Shown here: piece by piece, positions 35,084 through 44,369 of the stretch | How the letters are laid out: each line of letters starts with the position of its first letter | Position numbering within the stretch: the stretch's first letter is position 1 | Assembly (NCBI RefSeq): GCF_000423465.1 | Contig: NZ_AUIA01000020.1 | Location: 1 to 64,000, forward strand | DNA: 64,000 nt | Source: Propionicicella superfundia DSM 22317 | Lineage (GTDB): Bacteria > Actinomycetota > Actinomycetes > Propionibacteriales > Propionibacteriaceae | Reading direction: 5' to 3' | The notes under the pieces: generated by a model | The model's database searches: none | What the model was told of the DNA's origin: nothing | Seen by the model: only the letters and a program-made list of their open reading frames with translations | Made by a program: the position numbers and the translations under genes

Positions 35084-35458
35084 ATGGCACGCCTCATCGG
35101 TGTGGACCTCCCGCGCGACAAGCGCCTGGAGGTGGCCCTCACCTACATCTTCGGCATCGGGAAGACCCGTGCCGCCGAAACCCTGGCCGCCACCGGCATC
35201 AGTGGCGACGTCCGTGTCCACCAGCTCACCGACGAGCAACTCGTCACGCTGCGCGATCACATCGAGGCCAACTACGAGGTCGAAGGCGACCTGCGACGCA
35301 CGGTCGCCGCAGACATCCGCCGCAAGATCGAGATCGGCAGCTACCAGGGCCGCCGTCACCGCAGCGGTCTTCCCGTCCGTGGTCAGCGGACCCGGACGAA
35401 CGCCCGCACGCGCAAGGGCCGCAAGAAGGCCGTCGCGGGCAAGAAGAAGAAGAAGTAA
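35084..35458 (+). CDS. rpsM: 30S ribosomal protein S13
   Basis: A 124-aa 30S head protein contacting P-site tRNA through its tail. [54 protein letters not shown] and a lysine run (GKKKKK) at the end are typical. The ATG at 35084 follows GGAAAGG; frame extension to 35003 was rejected. Confidence 0.98.
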   Translation: MARLIGVDLPRDKRLEVALTYIFGIGKTRAAETLAATGISGDVRVHQLTDEQLVTLRDHIEANYEVEGDLRRTVAADIRRKIEIGSYQGRRHRSGLPVRGQRTRTNARTRKGRKKAVAGKKKKK

Positions 35459-35485
35459 CGGCGGGACAGGGAGACACACAGACAC

Positions 35486-35893
35486 ATGGCAACAGCAGGC
35501 CGCGGCGCCGCTTCCAAGAGCAAGGTCCGCCGCAAGGAGAAGAAGAACATCGTCGCCGGACAGGCGCACATCAAGAGCACGTTCAACAACACGATCATCA
35601 CGATCACGGATCCGACCGGCGCGGTGATCGCGTGGGCGTCCGCCGGCACCGTCGGCTTCAAGGGCTCCCGCAAGTCCACGCCGTACGCGGCCCAGATGGC
35701 CGCCGAGGCGGCCGGCCGCCGCGCTATGGAGCACGGCCTGAAGCGGGTCGACGTGTTCGTGAAGGGTCCGGGATCGGGCCGCGAGACCGCGATCCGCTCC
35801 CTCGGGGCCATCGGCTTGGAGATCGGTCCGATCTCCGACGTGACGCCCGTTCCGCACAATGGCTGCCGCCCGCCGAAGCGGCGTCGCGTCTAG
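35486..35893 (+). CDS. rpsK: 30S ribosomal protein S11
   Basis: A 135-aa platform protein: basic N-terminus ([19 protein letters not shown]), [39 protein letters not shown]-type core, and the end [21 protein letters not shown] at 35486, 27 bp after rpsM. Confidence 0.98.
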   Translation: MATAGRGAASKSKVRRKEKKNIVAGQAHIKSTFNNTIITITDPTGAVIAWASAGTVGFKGSRKSTPYAAQMAAEAAGRRAMEHGLKRVDVFVKGPGSGRETAIRSLGAIGLEIGPISDVTPVPHNGCRPPKRRRV

Positions 35894-35916
35894 GTCGAGA
35901 GGAGACGAGGAGAACC

Positions 35917-36522
35917 ATGGCCCGTTACACAGGTCCGATCACCAAGAAGTCCCGTCGGCTCGGCACCGACCTGGTCGGCAACGACAAGGCGTTCGAGCGT
36001 CGTCCCTTCCCCCCCGGCGTGCACGGCCGCGGCCGCACGAAGGACTCGGAGTACCTCCTGCAGTTGCGGGAGAAGCAGAAGGCCCGTTTTGCGTACGGCG
36101 TGCTGGAGAAGCAGTTCCGCCGCTACTACCAGGAGGCCCATCGGCAGGCCGGCAAGACCGGTGACAACCTGCTGATCATCCTCGAGTCGCGCCTCGACAA
36201 CGTCGTGTACCGCGCGGGCTTCGCGTCGACGCGCCGCCAGGCGCGCCAGCTCGTCGTCCACGGGCATCTGCTGGTCAACGGCAAGTCGGTCAACGTGCCG
36301 TCCTACCGCGTCAGCCAGTACGACATCATCGACGTGAAGCCGAAGTCGGTGAACCTCGATCCATTCGTCATCGCTCGCGAGACGTTCGACGATACGACCG
36401 TTCCGGCGTGGCTCACCGTGCGTCCGAACCGGATGCGGATCCTCGTGCACCAGCTCCCGGTGCGCGAGCAGATCACCATCGACGTGTCCGAGCAACTGAT
36501 CGTCGAGCTCTACTCCAAGTAA
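35917..36522 (+). CDS. rpsD: 30S ribosomal protein S4, zinc-free form
   Basis: A 201-aa 16S 5'-domain binder. MARYTGPITKKSRRLGTDL, RPFPPGVHGRG and the S4 RNA-binding motif SRLDNVVYRAGFASTRRQARQLVVHGHLLVNG. It has no cysteines, so it is the C-minus type that does not need zinc. ATG at 35917 follows GAGAGGAGACGAGGAG. Confidence 0.98.
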   Translation: MARYTGPITKKSRRLGTDLVGNDKAFERRPFPPGVHGRGRTKDSEYLLQLREKQKARFAYGVLEKQFRRYYQEAHRQAGKTGDNLLIILESRLDNVVYRAGFASTRRQARQLVVHGHLLVNGKSVNVPSYRVSQYDIIDVKPKSVNLDPFVIARETFDDTTVPAWLTVRPNRMRILVHQLPVREQITIDVSEQLIVELYSK

Positions 36523-36530
36523 CACACCGG

Positions 36531-36553
36531 CCGGCCGGGAACCCCCCGGCCGG
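36531..36553 (+). terminator. GC-rich hairpin between rpsD and rpoA
   Basis: CCGGCCGGG (36531-36539) pairs with CCCGGCCGG (36545-36553) around an AACCC loop directly after the rpsD stop. No T-run follows, so it may attenuate or stabilise the 3' end rather than terminate fully; rpoA is still expected to be co-transcribed. Confidence 0.45.
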
Positions 36554-36600
36554 CTCCCTCCCGTCAGCCGTCATATAGCGGGCGGCCGAAAGGAACAAAC

Positions 36601-37617
36601 ATGCTCATCGCACAGCGTCCCACGCTCACCGAGGAAGTCGTCGGCGACTACCGCTCGCGTTTCGTCCTCGAGCCCCTGGAGCCGGGCTTCGGCTACACCC
36701 TCGGGAACTCCCTGCGCCGCACGCTGCTGTCGTCCATCCCGGGCGCGGCCGTGACCAGCGTCAAGATCGCCGGCAACCAGCACGAGTTCTCGACCATCGA
36801 GGGCGTCGTGGAGGACGTCACCGAGATCATCCTCAACCTGAAGGGTCTGGTGCTGTCCTCCGAGGAGGACGAGCCCGTCGTCATGTACCTGCGGAAGGCC
36901 GGCCCCGGCGAGGTCACCGCGGCCGATATGGCTCCGCCGGCGGGGGTCGAGGTGCACAACCCCGACCTGCACATCGCGACGCTGAACGAGAACGGCAAGC
37001 TCGAGATGGAGCTCGTCGTGGAGCGTGGCCGCGGCTACGTGTCGTCCATCCAGAACAAGCATCCCGACGCCGAGATCGGCCGGATCCCGGTCGACTCGAT
37101 CTACTCGCCGGTGCTGAAGGTGACCTACAAGGTCGAGGCGACGCGCGTCGAGCAGCGAACCGACTTCGATCGGCTCATCATCGATGTCGAGACGAAGCCG
37201 TCCATCCGCCCGCGGGACGCCGTCGCGTCCGCCGGGCGCACCCTCGTCGAGCTCTTCGGGCTGGCCCGTGAGCTCAACGTCGACGCCGAGGGCATCGAGA
37301 TCGGCCCGTCGCCGGTCGATGAGCAGCTCGCGGCGGACCTCGCGCTGCCGGTGGAGGATCTCAACCTCACCGTGCGGTCGTACAACTGCCTCAAGCGCGA
37401 GGGCATTCACACCGTCAGCGAACTCGTGTCCCGCTCCGAGCAGGATCTCCTCGACATCCGCAACTTCGGTTCGAAGTCGATCGAAGAGGTCAAGGAGAAG
37501 CTCGCCGAGATGGGGCTCTCGCTGAAGGACAGCAACCCCGGATTCGATCCGCTCAAGGCCATCGGCCGGTACGACGAATCCGAGGAAGCGGACTACGCCG
37601 ATTCCGAACAGTTCTGA
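36601..37617 (+). CDS. rpoA: DNA-directed RNA polymerase subunit alpha
   Basis: A 338-aa subunit that nucleates polymerase assembly. The N-terminal domain shows [37 protein letters not shown]-type sequence; the C-terminal domain (from ~245) has [48 protein letters not shown]-type sequence for UP-element and activator contacts, then an acidic tail. ATG after GAAAGGAAC. Confidence 0.98.
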   Translation: MLIAQRPTLTEEVVGDYRSRFVLEPLEPGFGYTLGNSLRRTLLSSIPGAAVTSVKIAGNQHEFSTIEGVVEDVTEIILNLKGLVLSSEEDEPVVMYLRKAGPGEVTAADMAPPAGVEVHNPDLHIATLNENGKLEMELVVERGRGYVSSIQNKHPDAEIGRIPVDSIYSPVLKVTYKVEATRVEQRTDFDRLIIDVETKPSIRPRDAVASAGRTLVELFGLARELNVDAEGIEIGPSPVDEQLAADLALPVEDLNLTVRSYNCLKREGIHTVSELVSRSEQDLLDIRNFGSKSIEEVKEKLAEMGLSLKDSNPGFDPLKAIGRYDESEEADYADSEQF

Positions 37618-37639
37618 GTGACACCAGGAGAACCACACC

Positions 37640-38236
37640 ATGCCCAAGCCCACGAAGGGGGCCCGCCTGGGCTCCAGCCCCGCCCATGAGCGGATCATCC
37701 TGGCGAATCTCGCGAGCCAGCTCTTCGAGCACGGCCGGATCACGACGACCCAGGCACGTGCCAAGCGTGTTCAGCCGCTCGCCGAGTCGCTGATCACGAA
37801 GGCGAAGAAGGGTGACCTGCACAACCGGCGGCTGGTGCTGCGCCGGCTCACCGACCCGGGCATCGTGCACGTCCTGTTCACGGAGATCGCGCCGTCCCTG
37901 GCCGATCGTGAGGGCGGTTACACCCGGATCACGAAGGTGGGCATGCGGCAGGGCGACAGCGCGCCGATGGCCGTCATCGAACTCGTCACTGAGTCCGTCG
38001 AGGAGTCGCGGGCCCGCAAGGAGAAGGCCGCGAAGCCGACGGCCAAGAAGGCCCCGGCCGCCGCCGCGGCAGAGACCGATGTCGTCGAGGCCGAGGAGGT
38101 CGTGGAGGCCGACGCGGTCGACACCGAGGACGCCGAGACACCCGACGAATCCGAGACCGTGGCGGAGGCCGACACCGACGCCGACGCCGAGGACGAGGTC
38201 GCCGACGAGGCCGAGGACACGACCGAGGCGAAGTAG
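37640..38236 (+). CDS. rplQ: 50S ribosomal protein L17 with long acidic tail
   Basis: A 198-aa protein. The first ~120 residues are normal L17 ([21 protein letters not shown]...). After an [15 protein letters not shown] linker, about 60 residues are almost exclusively Asp, Glu, Val, Ala and Thr. Acidic C-terminal extensions on L17 are known in actinobacteria, but this one is long. ATG at 37640 after CAGGAG; last gene of the unit before a strong terminator. truA, often next to rplQ, lies 9 kb away. Confidence 0.97.
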   Translation: MPKPTKGARLGSSPAHERIILANLASQLFEHGRITTTQARAKRVQPLAESLITKAKKGDLHNRRLVLRRLTDPGIVHVLFTEIAPSLADREGGYTRITKVGMRQGDSAPMAVIELVTESVEESRARKEKAAKPTAKKAPAAAAAETDVVEAEEVVEADAVDTEDAETPDESETVAEADTDADAEDEVADEAEDTTEAK

Positions 38237-38271
38237 TCGAATCCGCCTCGGTCGCCATCGACCGGGGCCGG

Positions 38272-38313
38272 AACAGCGAGGTGGGGGAGAGCGATCTCCC
38301 CCACCTCGCTGTT
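38272..38313 (+). terminator. Terminator after rplQ
   Basis: A perfect 19-bp stem (left arm 38272-38290, right arm 38295-38313; core GCGAGGTGGGGGAGA) is closed by a GCGA tetraloop 35 bp after the stop. It is T-poor but the longest perfect stem in the window. Confidence 0.85.
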
Positions 38314-38404
38314 CGGTGTCTCGCGACGTCACGTTGTGCTGTGTTCATTGAAGAGCCCTGATCGGATCGCAGGGCGTGGTGTGGCCCCGACGATGGCGCG
38401 GGCG

Positions 38405-38576
38405 CTGACCGCCAGGTTGTGCGGCATACCGGCCCCGATGCCGGTATGCCGGAGAGGTGACCGCCGCCTTGTGAGGCATATGGCCTCGTGGACCCGCGCT
38501 CGTAACCCGTGCAAGGTGGCGGTCAGTCCGCGGCGGCGGCGCGGCCCAGGCCCGTATGCCGCACAAGGTGGCGGTC
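38405..38576. repeat. Four-copy interspersed palindromic element, locus A
   Basis: Core GACCGCCAGGTTGTGCGGCA or close variants occur four times: two forward copies (38405-38430, 38457-38483) and two inverted copies (38501-38526, 38551-38576). GACCGCC-to-GACCGCC spacing is 52 bp within each pair. The same layout recurs at 49330-49503. The rest of the rplQ-MFS spacer (38237-38680) holds the rplQ terminator and no gene. Confidence 0.85.
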
Positions 38577-38680
38577 TTCGACGACGGCAGGAAAACGGTT
38601 TGCCCGTGCCCCGGAACCGCGAGATGATCGACGGGTCTGGTCCACTCGGACCGTCCCCCGCCATGTCGAAGGGAAGCAGC

Positions 38681-39946
38681 ATGCGTGCGTCCGCCGCCAC
38701 CCGTGGCCTGCTCACGAGCCGGCCTTTCGTCACGCTGCTCGCCGCTCGCACGCTGTCGATGCTCGGGCTGTCGTTCTCGCCCGTCGCGCTCGCGTTCGGA
38801 GTCCTCGCCCTTCCCCACAGCGGGGCCGGCGAGCTCTCGATCGTCCTGGCGTCGCAGATGGTGCCCCTCGTCGCCTTCCTGCTCGTCGGCGGCGTCGTGG
38901 CCGACCGCTACCCGCGCTCGAGGGTGCTGCTCGCCGGTGCGCTGCTCAGCGCCCTCGCGTGGGGCACGATCGGGCTCATGTTCCTATCGGGATGGGCTCC
39001 CCTGTGGGCGCTGTGTACGGCGGCCGCCTTCGCGGGCCTCGCGGGCGCCCCCGTGTACCCGGCGCTCAACGGGATCATCCCCGACCTCGTCCCGGTCGAG
39101 CATCGTCAGCAGGGCAACGCGTGGCTGGCCATGGGAGCGTCGGGCGCCCGCCTCGCGGGGCTCGTCGCGGGCGGGGCGATGGTCGTGTGGCTGGGCGGGG
39201 GCTGGGCGATGATCGCCGCCGGAGGCATGTATCTCGGGGCGGCGATCCTCGTGAGCACGCTTCCGCGCGTGGCCGACACGCTGGCCGACAGCGAGACGAG
39301 CCCGCTGCGGCAGTTGATCGAGGGGTGGAGCGAGTTCTCGTCACGGCGCTGGCTGTGGGCGACCGTGGCGCAGTGGGCCGTGATGATCATGGTGCTCCAA
39401 GCGGCCAACGGGGTTCTCGGCCCGGTCATCGCGGAGACCGAGCTGGGCGGCGCGGGGGTCTGGACGACCGTGCTCGCCGCCGAGGCGCTCGGCGCGGTGG
39501 TGGGCGTCGCCCTGTCGATGGTCTGGCATCCTCGCCGGCCGATCCTGGCCGCGACGCTGCTGACGCTCAGCGCGGGCCTCCCGGCGCTGCTGCTCGGCGT
39601 GTCGGCACCTGTGTGGACGGTTGTGGCTGCGGCATTCGTCGCGGGCATCGGCTTCGACCTGTTCGGTGTCTGGTGGATGACGACGATGCAGGACGAGGTG
39701 CCGGCCGAGTCCCTGTCGCGCGTCGCATCCTATGACGCGCTCGGATCGCTCATGCTGGGGCCGGTCGGTCTCGCCCTCGCCGGGCCGGCCGCTGTGGTGT
39801 TCGGCGCCCACGCCTCGCTCGTCGGCGCCGGCCTCATCGCCCTCGCCGCGACAGTGTTCACCCTGAGCGTGCCCGAAGTCCGCACGCTGCGGGCGCGGCG
39901 GCACACCGTCGCCGATCCGGGCGACGTCCTGGTGCCGACGTCCTGA
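38681..39946 (+). CDS. MFS transporter
   Basis: A 421-aa membrane protein with about 12 hydrophobic helices. The MFS loop 2-3 motif appears as GGVVADRYPRSRVLLAG. A central cytoplasmic loop (SEFSSRRWLW) separates two six-helix bundles. It resembles the enterobactin-exporter/drug-efflux branch (NlpA-less), but no substrate can be assigned. ATG at 38681 is placed 5 bp after GAAGGGA; an ATG 18 bp upstream is an alternative. No neighbours share its direction. Confidence 0.85.
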   Translation: MRASAATRGLLTSRPFVTLLAARTLSMLGLSFSPVALAFGVLALPHSGAGELSIVLASQMVPLVAFLLVGGVVADRYPRSRVLLAGALLSALAWGTIGLMFLSGWAPLWALCTAAAFAGLAGAPVYPALNGIIPDLVPVEHRQQGNAWLAMGASGARLAGLVAGGAMVVWLGGGWAMIAAGGMYLGAAILVSTLPRVADTLADSETSPLRQLIEGWSEFSSRRWLWATVAQWAVMIMVLQAANGVLGPVIAETELGGAGVWTTVLAAEALGAVVGVALSMVWHPRRPILAATLLTLSAGLPALLLGVSAPVWTVVAAAFVAGIGFDLFGVWWMTTMQDEVPAESLSRVASYDALGSLMLGPVGLALAGPAAVVFGAHASLVGAGLIALAATVFTLSVPEVRTLRARRHTVADPGDVLVPTS

Positions 39947-39970
39947 CGAGCCCGGCGCCCGAGAACGGGA

Positions 39971-40006
39971 ACGGGCGGTCTTTCCGTCAGCCGGAAGACC
40001 GCCCGT
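39971..40006. terminator. Bidirectional terminator between the MFS gene and sodA
   Basis: ACGGGCGGTCTT pairs with AAGACCGCCCGT, with an inner TCCG/CGGA extension across a one-base bulge. It sits between two convergent genes. Confidence 0.75.
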
Positions 40007-40018
40007 CGAGCGTGAGGG

Positions 40019-40624
40019 TCAGAGCGTGGCGGCCTTGGCCTTCGTGAAGCGCTCGGTCACGTCGGCCCAGTTGACCACGTTCCACCACGCGTTCACGTAG
40101 TCGGCCTTGACGTTCTTGTACTGCAGGTAGAACGCGTGCTCCCACATGTCGAGCTGCAGCACCGGCAGTTGGCCGACCGGGACGTTGCCCTGCTGATCGT
40201 AGAGCTGGTTGATGTTCAGCCGGCCACCCAGGGTGTCCCACACGAGGAGGGCCCACCCGGAGCCCTGGATGCTGTTCGCCGTGGCCGCGAAGTGCCCCTT
40301 GAAGCCCGCGAAGGAGCCGAAGTACTCGTCGATGGCCGCCGCCAGCTCCCCGGTCGGCTCGCCGCCGCCGTCGGGAGACATGTTCTTCCAGAAGACGGAG
40401 TGGTTGATGTGGCCACCCAGGTTGAAGGCCAGGTCCTTCTCCAGCTTCGGGACGGCTCCGAAGTCGCCGGTCGCGCGGGCCTCCTCCAGCTTCTCCAGCG
40501 CGGTGTTCGCTCCCGCGACATAGGCCGCGTGGTGCTTGTCGTGATGGAGCTGCATGATTTCGGGCGCGATGTGCGGGGCGAGGGCGCCGTAGTCGTAATC
40601 GAGATCGGGAAGGGTGTAGACCAT
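40019..40624 (-). CDS. sodA: Superoxide dismutase (Mn/Fe family)
   Basis: A 201-aa cytosolic enzyme converting superoxide to H2O2 and O2. Metal ligands are visible: His in MQLHHDKHH, His in [10 protein letters not shown], and Asp and His in LDMWEHAFY. The residue after LYD is Gln (YDQQGN), where M. tuberculosis Fe-SOD has His; this favours manganese or cambialistic use, as reported for propionibacterial SOD. The ATG at 40624 starts [13 protein letters not shown]; an upstream extension to 40672 was rejected. A SigR/SigH-type promoter lies 47-72 bp upstream. Confidence 0.95.
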   Translation of the reverse strand: MVYTLPDLDYDYGALAPHIAPEIMQLHHDKHHAAYVAGANTALEKLEEARATGDFGAVPKLEKDLAFNLGGHINHSVFWKNMSPDGGGEPTGELAAAIDEYFGSFAGFKGHFAATANSIQGSGWALLVWDTLGGRLNINQLYDQQGNVPVGQLPVLQLDMWEHAFYLQYKNVKADYVNAWWNVVNWADVTERFTKAKAATL

Positions 40625-40670
40625 CGGTTGCTCCTGTTCGTTCACGGATGATCGGGGTGCTCTTCTGTGC

Positions 40671-40696
40671 AACCTAGCCCACCAGGACGGTATTCC
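40671..40696 (-). promoter_or_regulatory. SigR/SigH-type promoter of sodA
   Basis: Reading the minus strand, GGAAT (40696-40692) is followed by exactly 18 bp and GTT (40673-40671). This equals the GGAAT-N18-GTT consensus of the thiol-stress ECF sigma factors SigR (Streptomyces) and SigH (mycobacteria). An overlapping TAGGTT could also act as a housekeeping -10. Confidence 0.6.
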
Positions 40697-40735
40697 CCAG
40701 TGCCGGAGCGTGAGACGCGAACGGCCCGCGCACCG

Positions 40736-41542
40736 TCAGCCCGTGGCCGGGACGAAGTGGGCCTTGCGCACCGAACGGCGCAGGATCGACAGCAGCGGAC
40801 CGCCCATCACCGCGATCATGAGCACGGTCGTGACGGCCCTGCCGAGGTTCCATCCCATCGACGTTGCGATGTTGTACAGGACGAAGGTGTGGATGTTCTC
40901 CAGCGCCCCGGCGGCCGGGTCGAAGCTGAACTGCGTGTGGGAACCGACCCCGAACGGCCAGAACGCGAAGTCCATGAGCCAGCCGTAGGCGAACGAGGCA
41001 AGGGCGCCGTAGGCACCGAGCAGCACGAGTTCCCACCGGCGTCCGGCGGGGGGCAGGAGCCCGGCGAAGAAGCCGACGAACCCCGAGGCCACCATCTGGT
41101 ACGGGAGCCAGGGCCCGACGCCTCCGGTGAGGATCGCCGACGCGAACAGGGACAGGTTTCCCATCGCGAACCCGAACCCCGGCCCGAACACCCGGCCGGC
41201 GACGATCATCGGGAAGAACACGAGTTCGAGCCCGGCTGTCCCCGCGCCGAGCGGGCGCAGCGCGGCCCCGACCGCCGTCATGACGCCGAGCATGGCCAGC
41301 GACTTCGCGTCCATTCCGCTGCTGCCCAGTTCGGACAGCACGACGGCGAGGACGAACGGCAGGACGACCGCGAACACCAGCGGCGCCTGCGTCGCGGGCA
41401 GATCCCAGGTCGGCGGGATGATCAGCGGCCACGCGAACGCCGCGAGCCCGGCGACGGCCGTGAGGACCAGGGTGACGCGGCTCATCCACGTGAGGCGGAC
41501 GAGTCCGCCGCGGGGCGCCGGGGCCACGAGCATCCGGCTCAT
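40736..41542 (-). CDS. ECF transporter S component, predicted cobalamin
   Basis: A 268-aa integral membrane protein with seven or so hydrophobic stretches, e.g. RVTLVLTAVAGLAAFAWPLII and APLVFAVVLPFVLAVVLSEL. It carries ECF S-type features such as MLGVMTAVGAALRPLGAG and GFGFAMGNLSLFASAILTGGVGPWLPYQMVASG. S components bind the vitamin and associate with EcfT. The B12 riboswitch upstream and the transcobalamin-like proteins point to cobalamin, or a corrinoid precursor. ATG overlaps the ATPase stop (ATGA). Last gene of the operon, 111 bp from sodA. Confidence 0.85.
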   Translation of the reverse strand: MSRMLVAPAPRGGLVRLTWMSRVTLVLTAVAGLAAFAWPLIIPPTWDLPATQAPLVFAVVLPFVLAVVLSELGSSGMDAKSLAMLGVMTAVGAALRPLGAGTAGLELVFFPMIVAGRVFGPGFGFAMGNLSLFASAILTGGVGPWLPYQMVASGFVGFFAGLLPPAGRRWELVLLGAYGALASFAYGWLMDFAFWPFGVGSHTQFSFDPAAGALENIHTFVLYNIATSMGWNLGRAVTTVLMIAVMGGPLLSILRRSVRKAHFVPATG

Positions 41543-43125
41543 GTCACGACCACCTCCCTCACCGACATGATCGGCTGCGGCGCGAACACCTTCGCCAGTT
41601 GCGGTGCGAAGGCGGGCGACGACCCGCACACCTCGCGGGTCGTCCCGTCGGCGACGATCTCGCCCTCGGCCATCAGCAGGGCGCGGTGGGTGGCCGCGGC
41701 GGCGAACTCCACATCGTGCGTGACGACGACGACGCAGGCGCCGTCGGCGGCGAGGCCGTCCACGATCCGCGACAGATTCGCCTTCATACGGTAGTCGAGC
41801 CCGCGGGTCGGCTCGTCGAGGAGCACCACGGGCGGAGCGGCGGTGAGCTGGATGGCCAGCACCAGCGACAGGCGCTGCCCCTCGGACAGATCGCGCGGGT
41901 CGGCGTCGGGGCGGACGCCGCCGTCCAGCCGGGCGAGCACCGTCGCGCAGGTGCCGGCGGGCGCCAGGGATTCCCTGTCGGCCTGCGCGCATTCCGCCGC
42001 CACGGTTCGCAGGTACAGCAGGTCGCCGGCCGATTGCGGCACGAGGGTGACCCGTCGGCGTGCGGCCGCCGCCGACAGCGACCGGGGATCGACGTCCCCC
42101 GCCACGACGAGTTCCCCGGTGCTCTTCACGGCTCCCTGCAGGGCGTTCACCAGCGATGACTTGCCCGAGCCGTTGCGGCCCATGAGCGCCGTGATCGTCC
42201 CGCCGGCGAGGTCGAGGGAGACGCCCTTCACGGCACGGAGGTCGCCGTAGGAGACGGTGAGGTCGCGCGCGGACAGGAGCGGCGGTCCGTCCGGAACGGG
42301 GGCGTCCGCGACCTCCGCCACGGTGATCCGCTCGCGCGCGATGCGCCGGCGCGCCTCCCGCACCGACAGCGGGACCTCGTCCCAGCCGAGCGTGTGTGCC
42401 AGGGCGGCGAGGGGAGGCACGACGTCGGCCCGGCCCAGGATGCTGCGCGGCGGCCCCGATTCGACCGTCCCGTCGCCGGTGACCCACACCGCGACGTCGG
42501 CTGCCTGCATGACGCGCTCGAGCCGGTGCTCGGCGAGCACGATGGTGAGCCCGACCTCGTGGACGAGGGTGGTCAGCGCCGCGAGGACGTCCTGCGCGGC
42601 GGTGGGGTCGAGTGCGGAGGTCGGCTCGTCGAGGACGAGGACGCGCGGCTGCGCGGCGAGGACCGACGCGATGGCGACCCGCTGCTGCTGCCCGCCGGAC
42701 AGGTCGAGCAGAGGTCGCCTGCGCAGTTCGGCGATGCCCATCAGGTCGAGGGTCTCCTCGACGCGCTTGCGCATCGCGACGGGGTCGACGCCCAGTTGCT
42801 CCATGCCGTAGGCGATCTCCTCCTCGACGGTGTCGGTGACGAAACCGTGGAGCGGGTTCTGCCCGACGTACCCGACGACCTCGGCCATGTCCTTCGGCCG
42901 GTGCTGCGACGTGGTGCGCCCGTCGACGGTCACGGCCCCCGACAGGGTCCCGCCCGTGAAGTGCGGGACGAGGCCGTTCATGGCTCCGAGCAGCGTCGAC
43001 TTGCCGGTTCCCGTGCGGCCGACCACGAGGGCGAGGTCGCCCTCGCCGATTCTGAGATCGACGTCGCGGAGCGTGGGCCGCGCAGCGCCGTCGTAGGTGA
43101 AGGAGACCCGGTCGAAGACGATCAC
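41539..43125 (-). CDS. ECF transporter fused A1-A2 ATPase
   Basis: A 528-aa protein with two complete ABC ATPase domains in tandem. Domain 1: GRTGTGKST, VGQNP, LSGGQQQR, VLVLDEPTSALDP. Domain 2: GRNGSGKSS, VPQSAGD, LSEGQRLSL, VVLLDEPTRGLD. Domain 2 has a diverged signature and a DE-x-T Walker B. This replaces the separate EcfA and EcfA' of classical systems. The GTG at 43125 overlaps the EcfT stop; an open frame further upstream is antisense noise. Confidence 0.93.
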   Translation of the reverse strand: MIVFDRVSFTYDGAARPTLRDVDLRIGEGDLALVVGRTGTGKSTLLGAMNGLVPHFTGGTLSGAVTVDGRTTSQHRPKDMAEVVGYVGQNPLHGFVTDTVEEEIAYGMEQLGVDPVAMRKRVEETLDLMGIAELRRRPLLDLSGGQQQRVAIASVLAAQPRVLVLDEPTSALDPTAAQDVLAALTTLVHEVGLTIVLAEHRLERVMQAADVAVWVTGDGTVESGPPRSILGRADVVPPLAALAHTLGWDEVPLSVREARRRIARERITVAEVADAPVPDGPPLLSARDLTVSYGDLRAVKGVSLDLAGGTITALMGRNGSGKSSLVNALQGAVKSTGELVVAGDVDPRSLSAAAARRRVTLVPQSAGDLLYLRTVAAECAQADRESLAPAGTCATVLARLDGGVRPDADPRDLSEGQRLSLVLAIQLTAAPPVVLLDEPTRGLDYRMKANLSRIVDGLAADGACVVVVTHDVEFAAAATHRALLMAEGEIVADGTTREVCGSSPAFAPQLAKVFAPQPIMSVREVVVT

Positions 43126-44369
43126 GACGTCACCAGCTCTTCGTCGGGACGCCGAGCGCCGGGGTCGGCGATGCCGGTGCGGCCGGTCGCGGCGGCATCG
43201 CCCCGCCGGGTCGCCGGGGGTGTCCGGCCGGGGGCGCGGGTGACGAGGATCGGAAGGGCCGTGAGGGCGGCGGCGACCACGAGCGCCGGGTGCAGGGAGG
43301 GCCACGTGGCCGGCATGAACGACGGGTTGAGGACGTCGGGGTCGAGGGTCGCGCCGAAGAGGGCCCAGACGCTCTCGTTGCCCAGTGCCAGCACGATCGC
43401 GAGCACCAGCAGGCCCGACACCGTCACGGTCCACTCCTGGATCCCCCACGGGTCGGGGCGGTACCGGGTGACGGCGATCTTGTCGCGGGACGCGCGCAGG
43501 CCGGCGACGACGCCGAGCGCACCGGCACCGAGGCAGCCGAAGGCGACCGGTCCGGGGTCGCCGGAAGAACTGAGCAGCAGGAAACCGCCGAGGGTCGCGA
43601 CCATGGACGAGACGAGCAGCAGGGCGTTCGTCCACGTGCGTCGCCGGCTGGTCGTGCGGGTGCGGCCGAAGCCCCGCGCCTCCATCGACGCGGCCAGGGA
43701 CACGGAGCGGTCGACGGCGTCGGCGAGGATCGGCACCAGGTAGGCCTTCACGGCATCGAGCCCGCGGGCCCGCCCGCCGCGCAGGCGACGTGCGGTGCGG
43801 ACGCGGAAGGCGCTTTCGACGAGCTGCGGGGCCACGCTCAGGGCGATGACGACGGAGACCGAGATGTCGTGGAGTGCAGCCGGGACGGCGCGCAGAGCCC
43901 GGCGGGGATTGGCGAGTGCGTTGGCCGCGGCCACGGCCACGAGCATGACGACGAGCCGCAGGCTGTCGTACAGCGTGTAGAGGATGCCCTCCAGGGTGAC
44001 GTCGCCTCCGAGCCGGATCCCCTGTGCCCAGTCGGGCAGCGGGATCTCGGGCAGCGTGAACAGGACCGTCTCGCCGAACCCGCCCCCGACGAGGATGCGG
44101 AAGAACATCCGCACGCCGATGACGACGCCGGCCAGCCAGAAATAGGCGCTGATCGAGCGTGCCCAGGGAGCGTCGCTGCGCCGCAACAGGATCACCGCGA
44201 GCAGCGCCAGCCCCACGAGCACGAGGAAGAGCGGGTTGGTCGTGAGATTGACGGCGATCGCGACGCCGAGCGCCCACGCCCACCAGGCCCACGGGTGGAG
44301 GATCTGGTCCGCAGGCCTGGCGAGGGTCGGGCGAGGGGTCAGCGGAACCGTCCGATCCGCAGCCACCAC
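43122..44369 (-). CDS. ECF transporter T component (EcfT)
   Basis: A 415-aa membrane protein coupling the ATPases to the S component. It has an N-terminal helix block (HPWAWWAWALGVAIAVNL), the coupling-helix motifs ending in RLRGGRARGLD and SMEARGFG, and extra C-terminal helices (ALGVVAGL, TVTVSGLLVLAIVLAL, PALVVAAALTALPILV), longer than minimal EcfT. The GTG at 44369 (or 44366) overlaps the preceding surface-protein gene by about 30 bp. Confidence 0.85.
   Translation of the reverse strand: MVAADRTVPLTPRPTLARPADQILHPWAWWAWALGVAIAVNLTTNPLFLVLVGLALLAVILLRRSDAPWARSISAYFWLAGVVIGVRMFFRILVGGGFGETVLFTLPEIPLPDWAQGIRLGGDVTLEGILYTLYDSLRLVVMLVAVAAANALANPRRALRAVPAALHDISVSVVIALSVAPQLVESAFRVRTARRLRGGRARGLDAVKAYLVPILADAVDRSVSLAASMEARGFGRTRTTSRRRTWTNALLLVSSMVATLGGFLLLSSSGDPGPVAFGCLGAGALGVVAGLRASRDKIAVTRYRPDPWGIQEWTVTVSGLLVLAIVLALGNESVWALFGATLDPDVLNPSFMPATWPSLHPALVVAAALTALPILVTRAPGRTPPATRRGDAAATGRTGIADPGARRPDEELVTS

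Noticed and set aside
38405-38576. Degenerate CRISPR with 24-bp repeats
   Set aside because: Only four copies, half of them inverted; CRISPR repeats are all direct.
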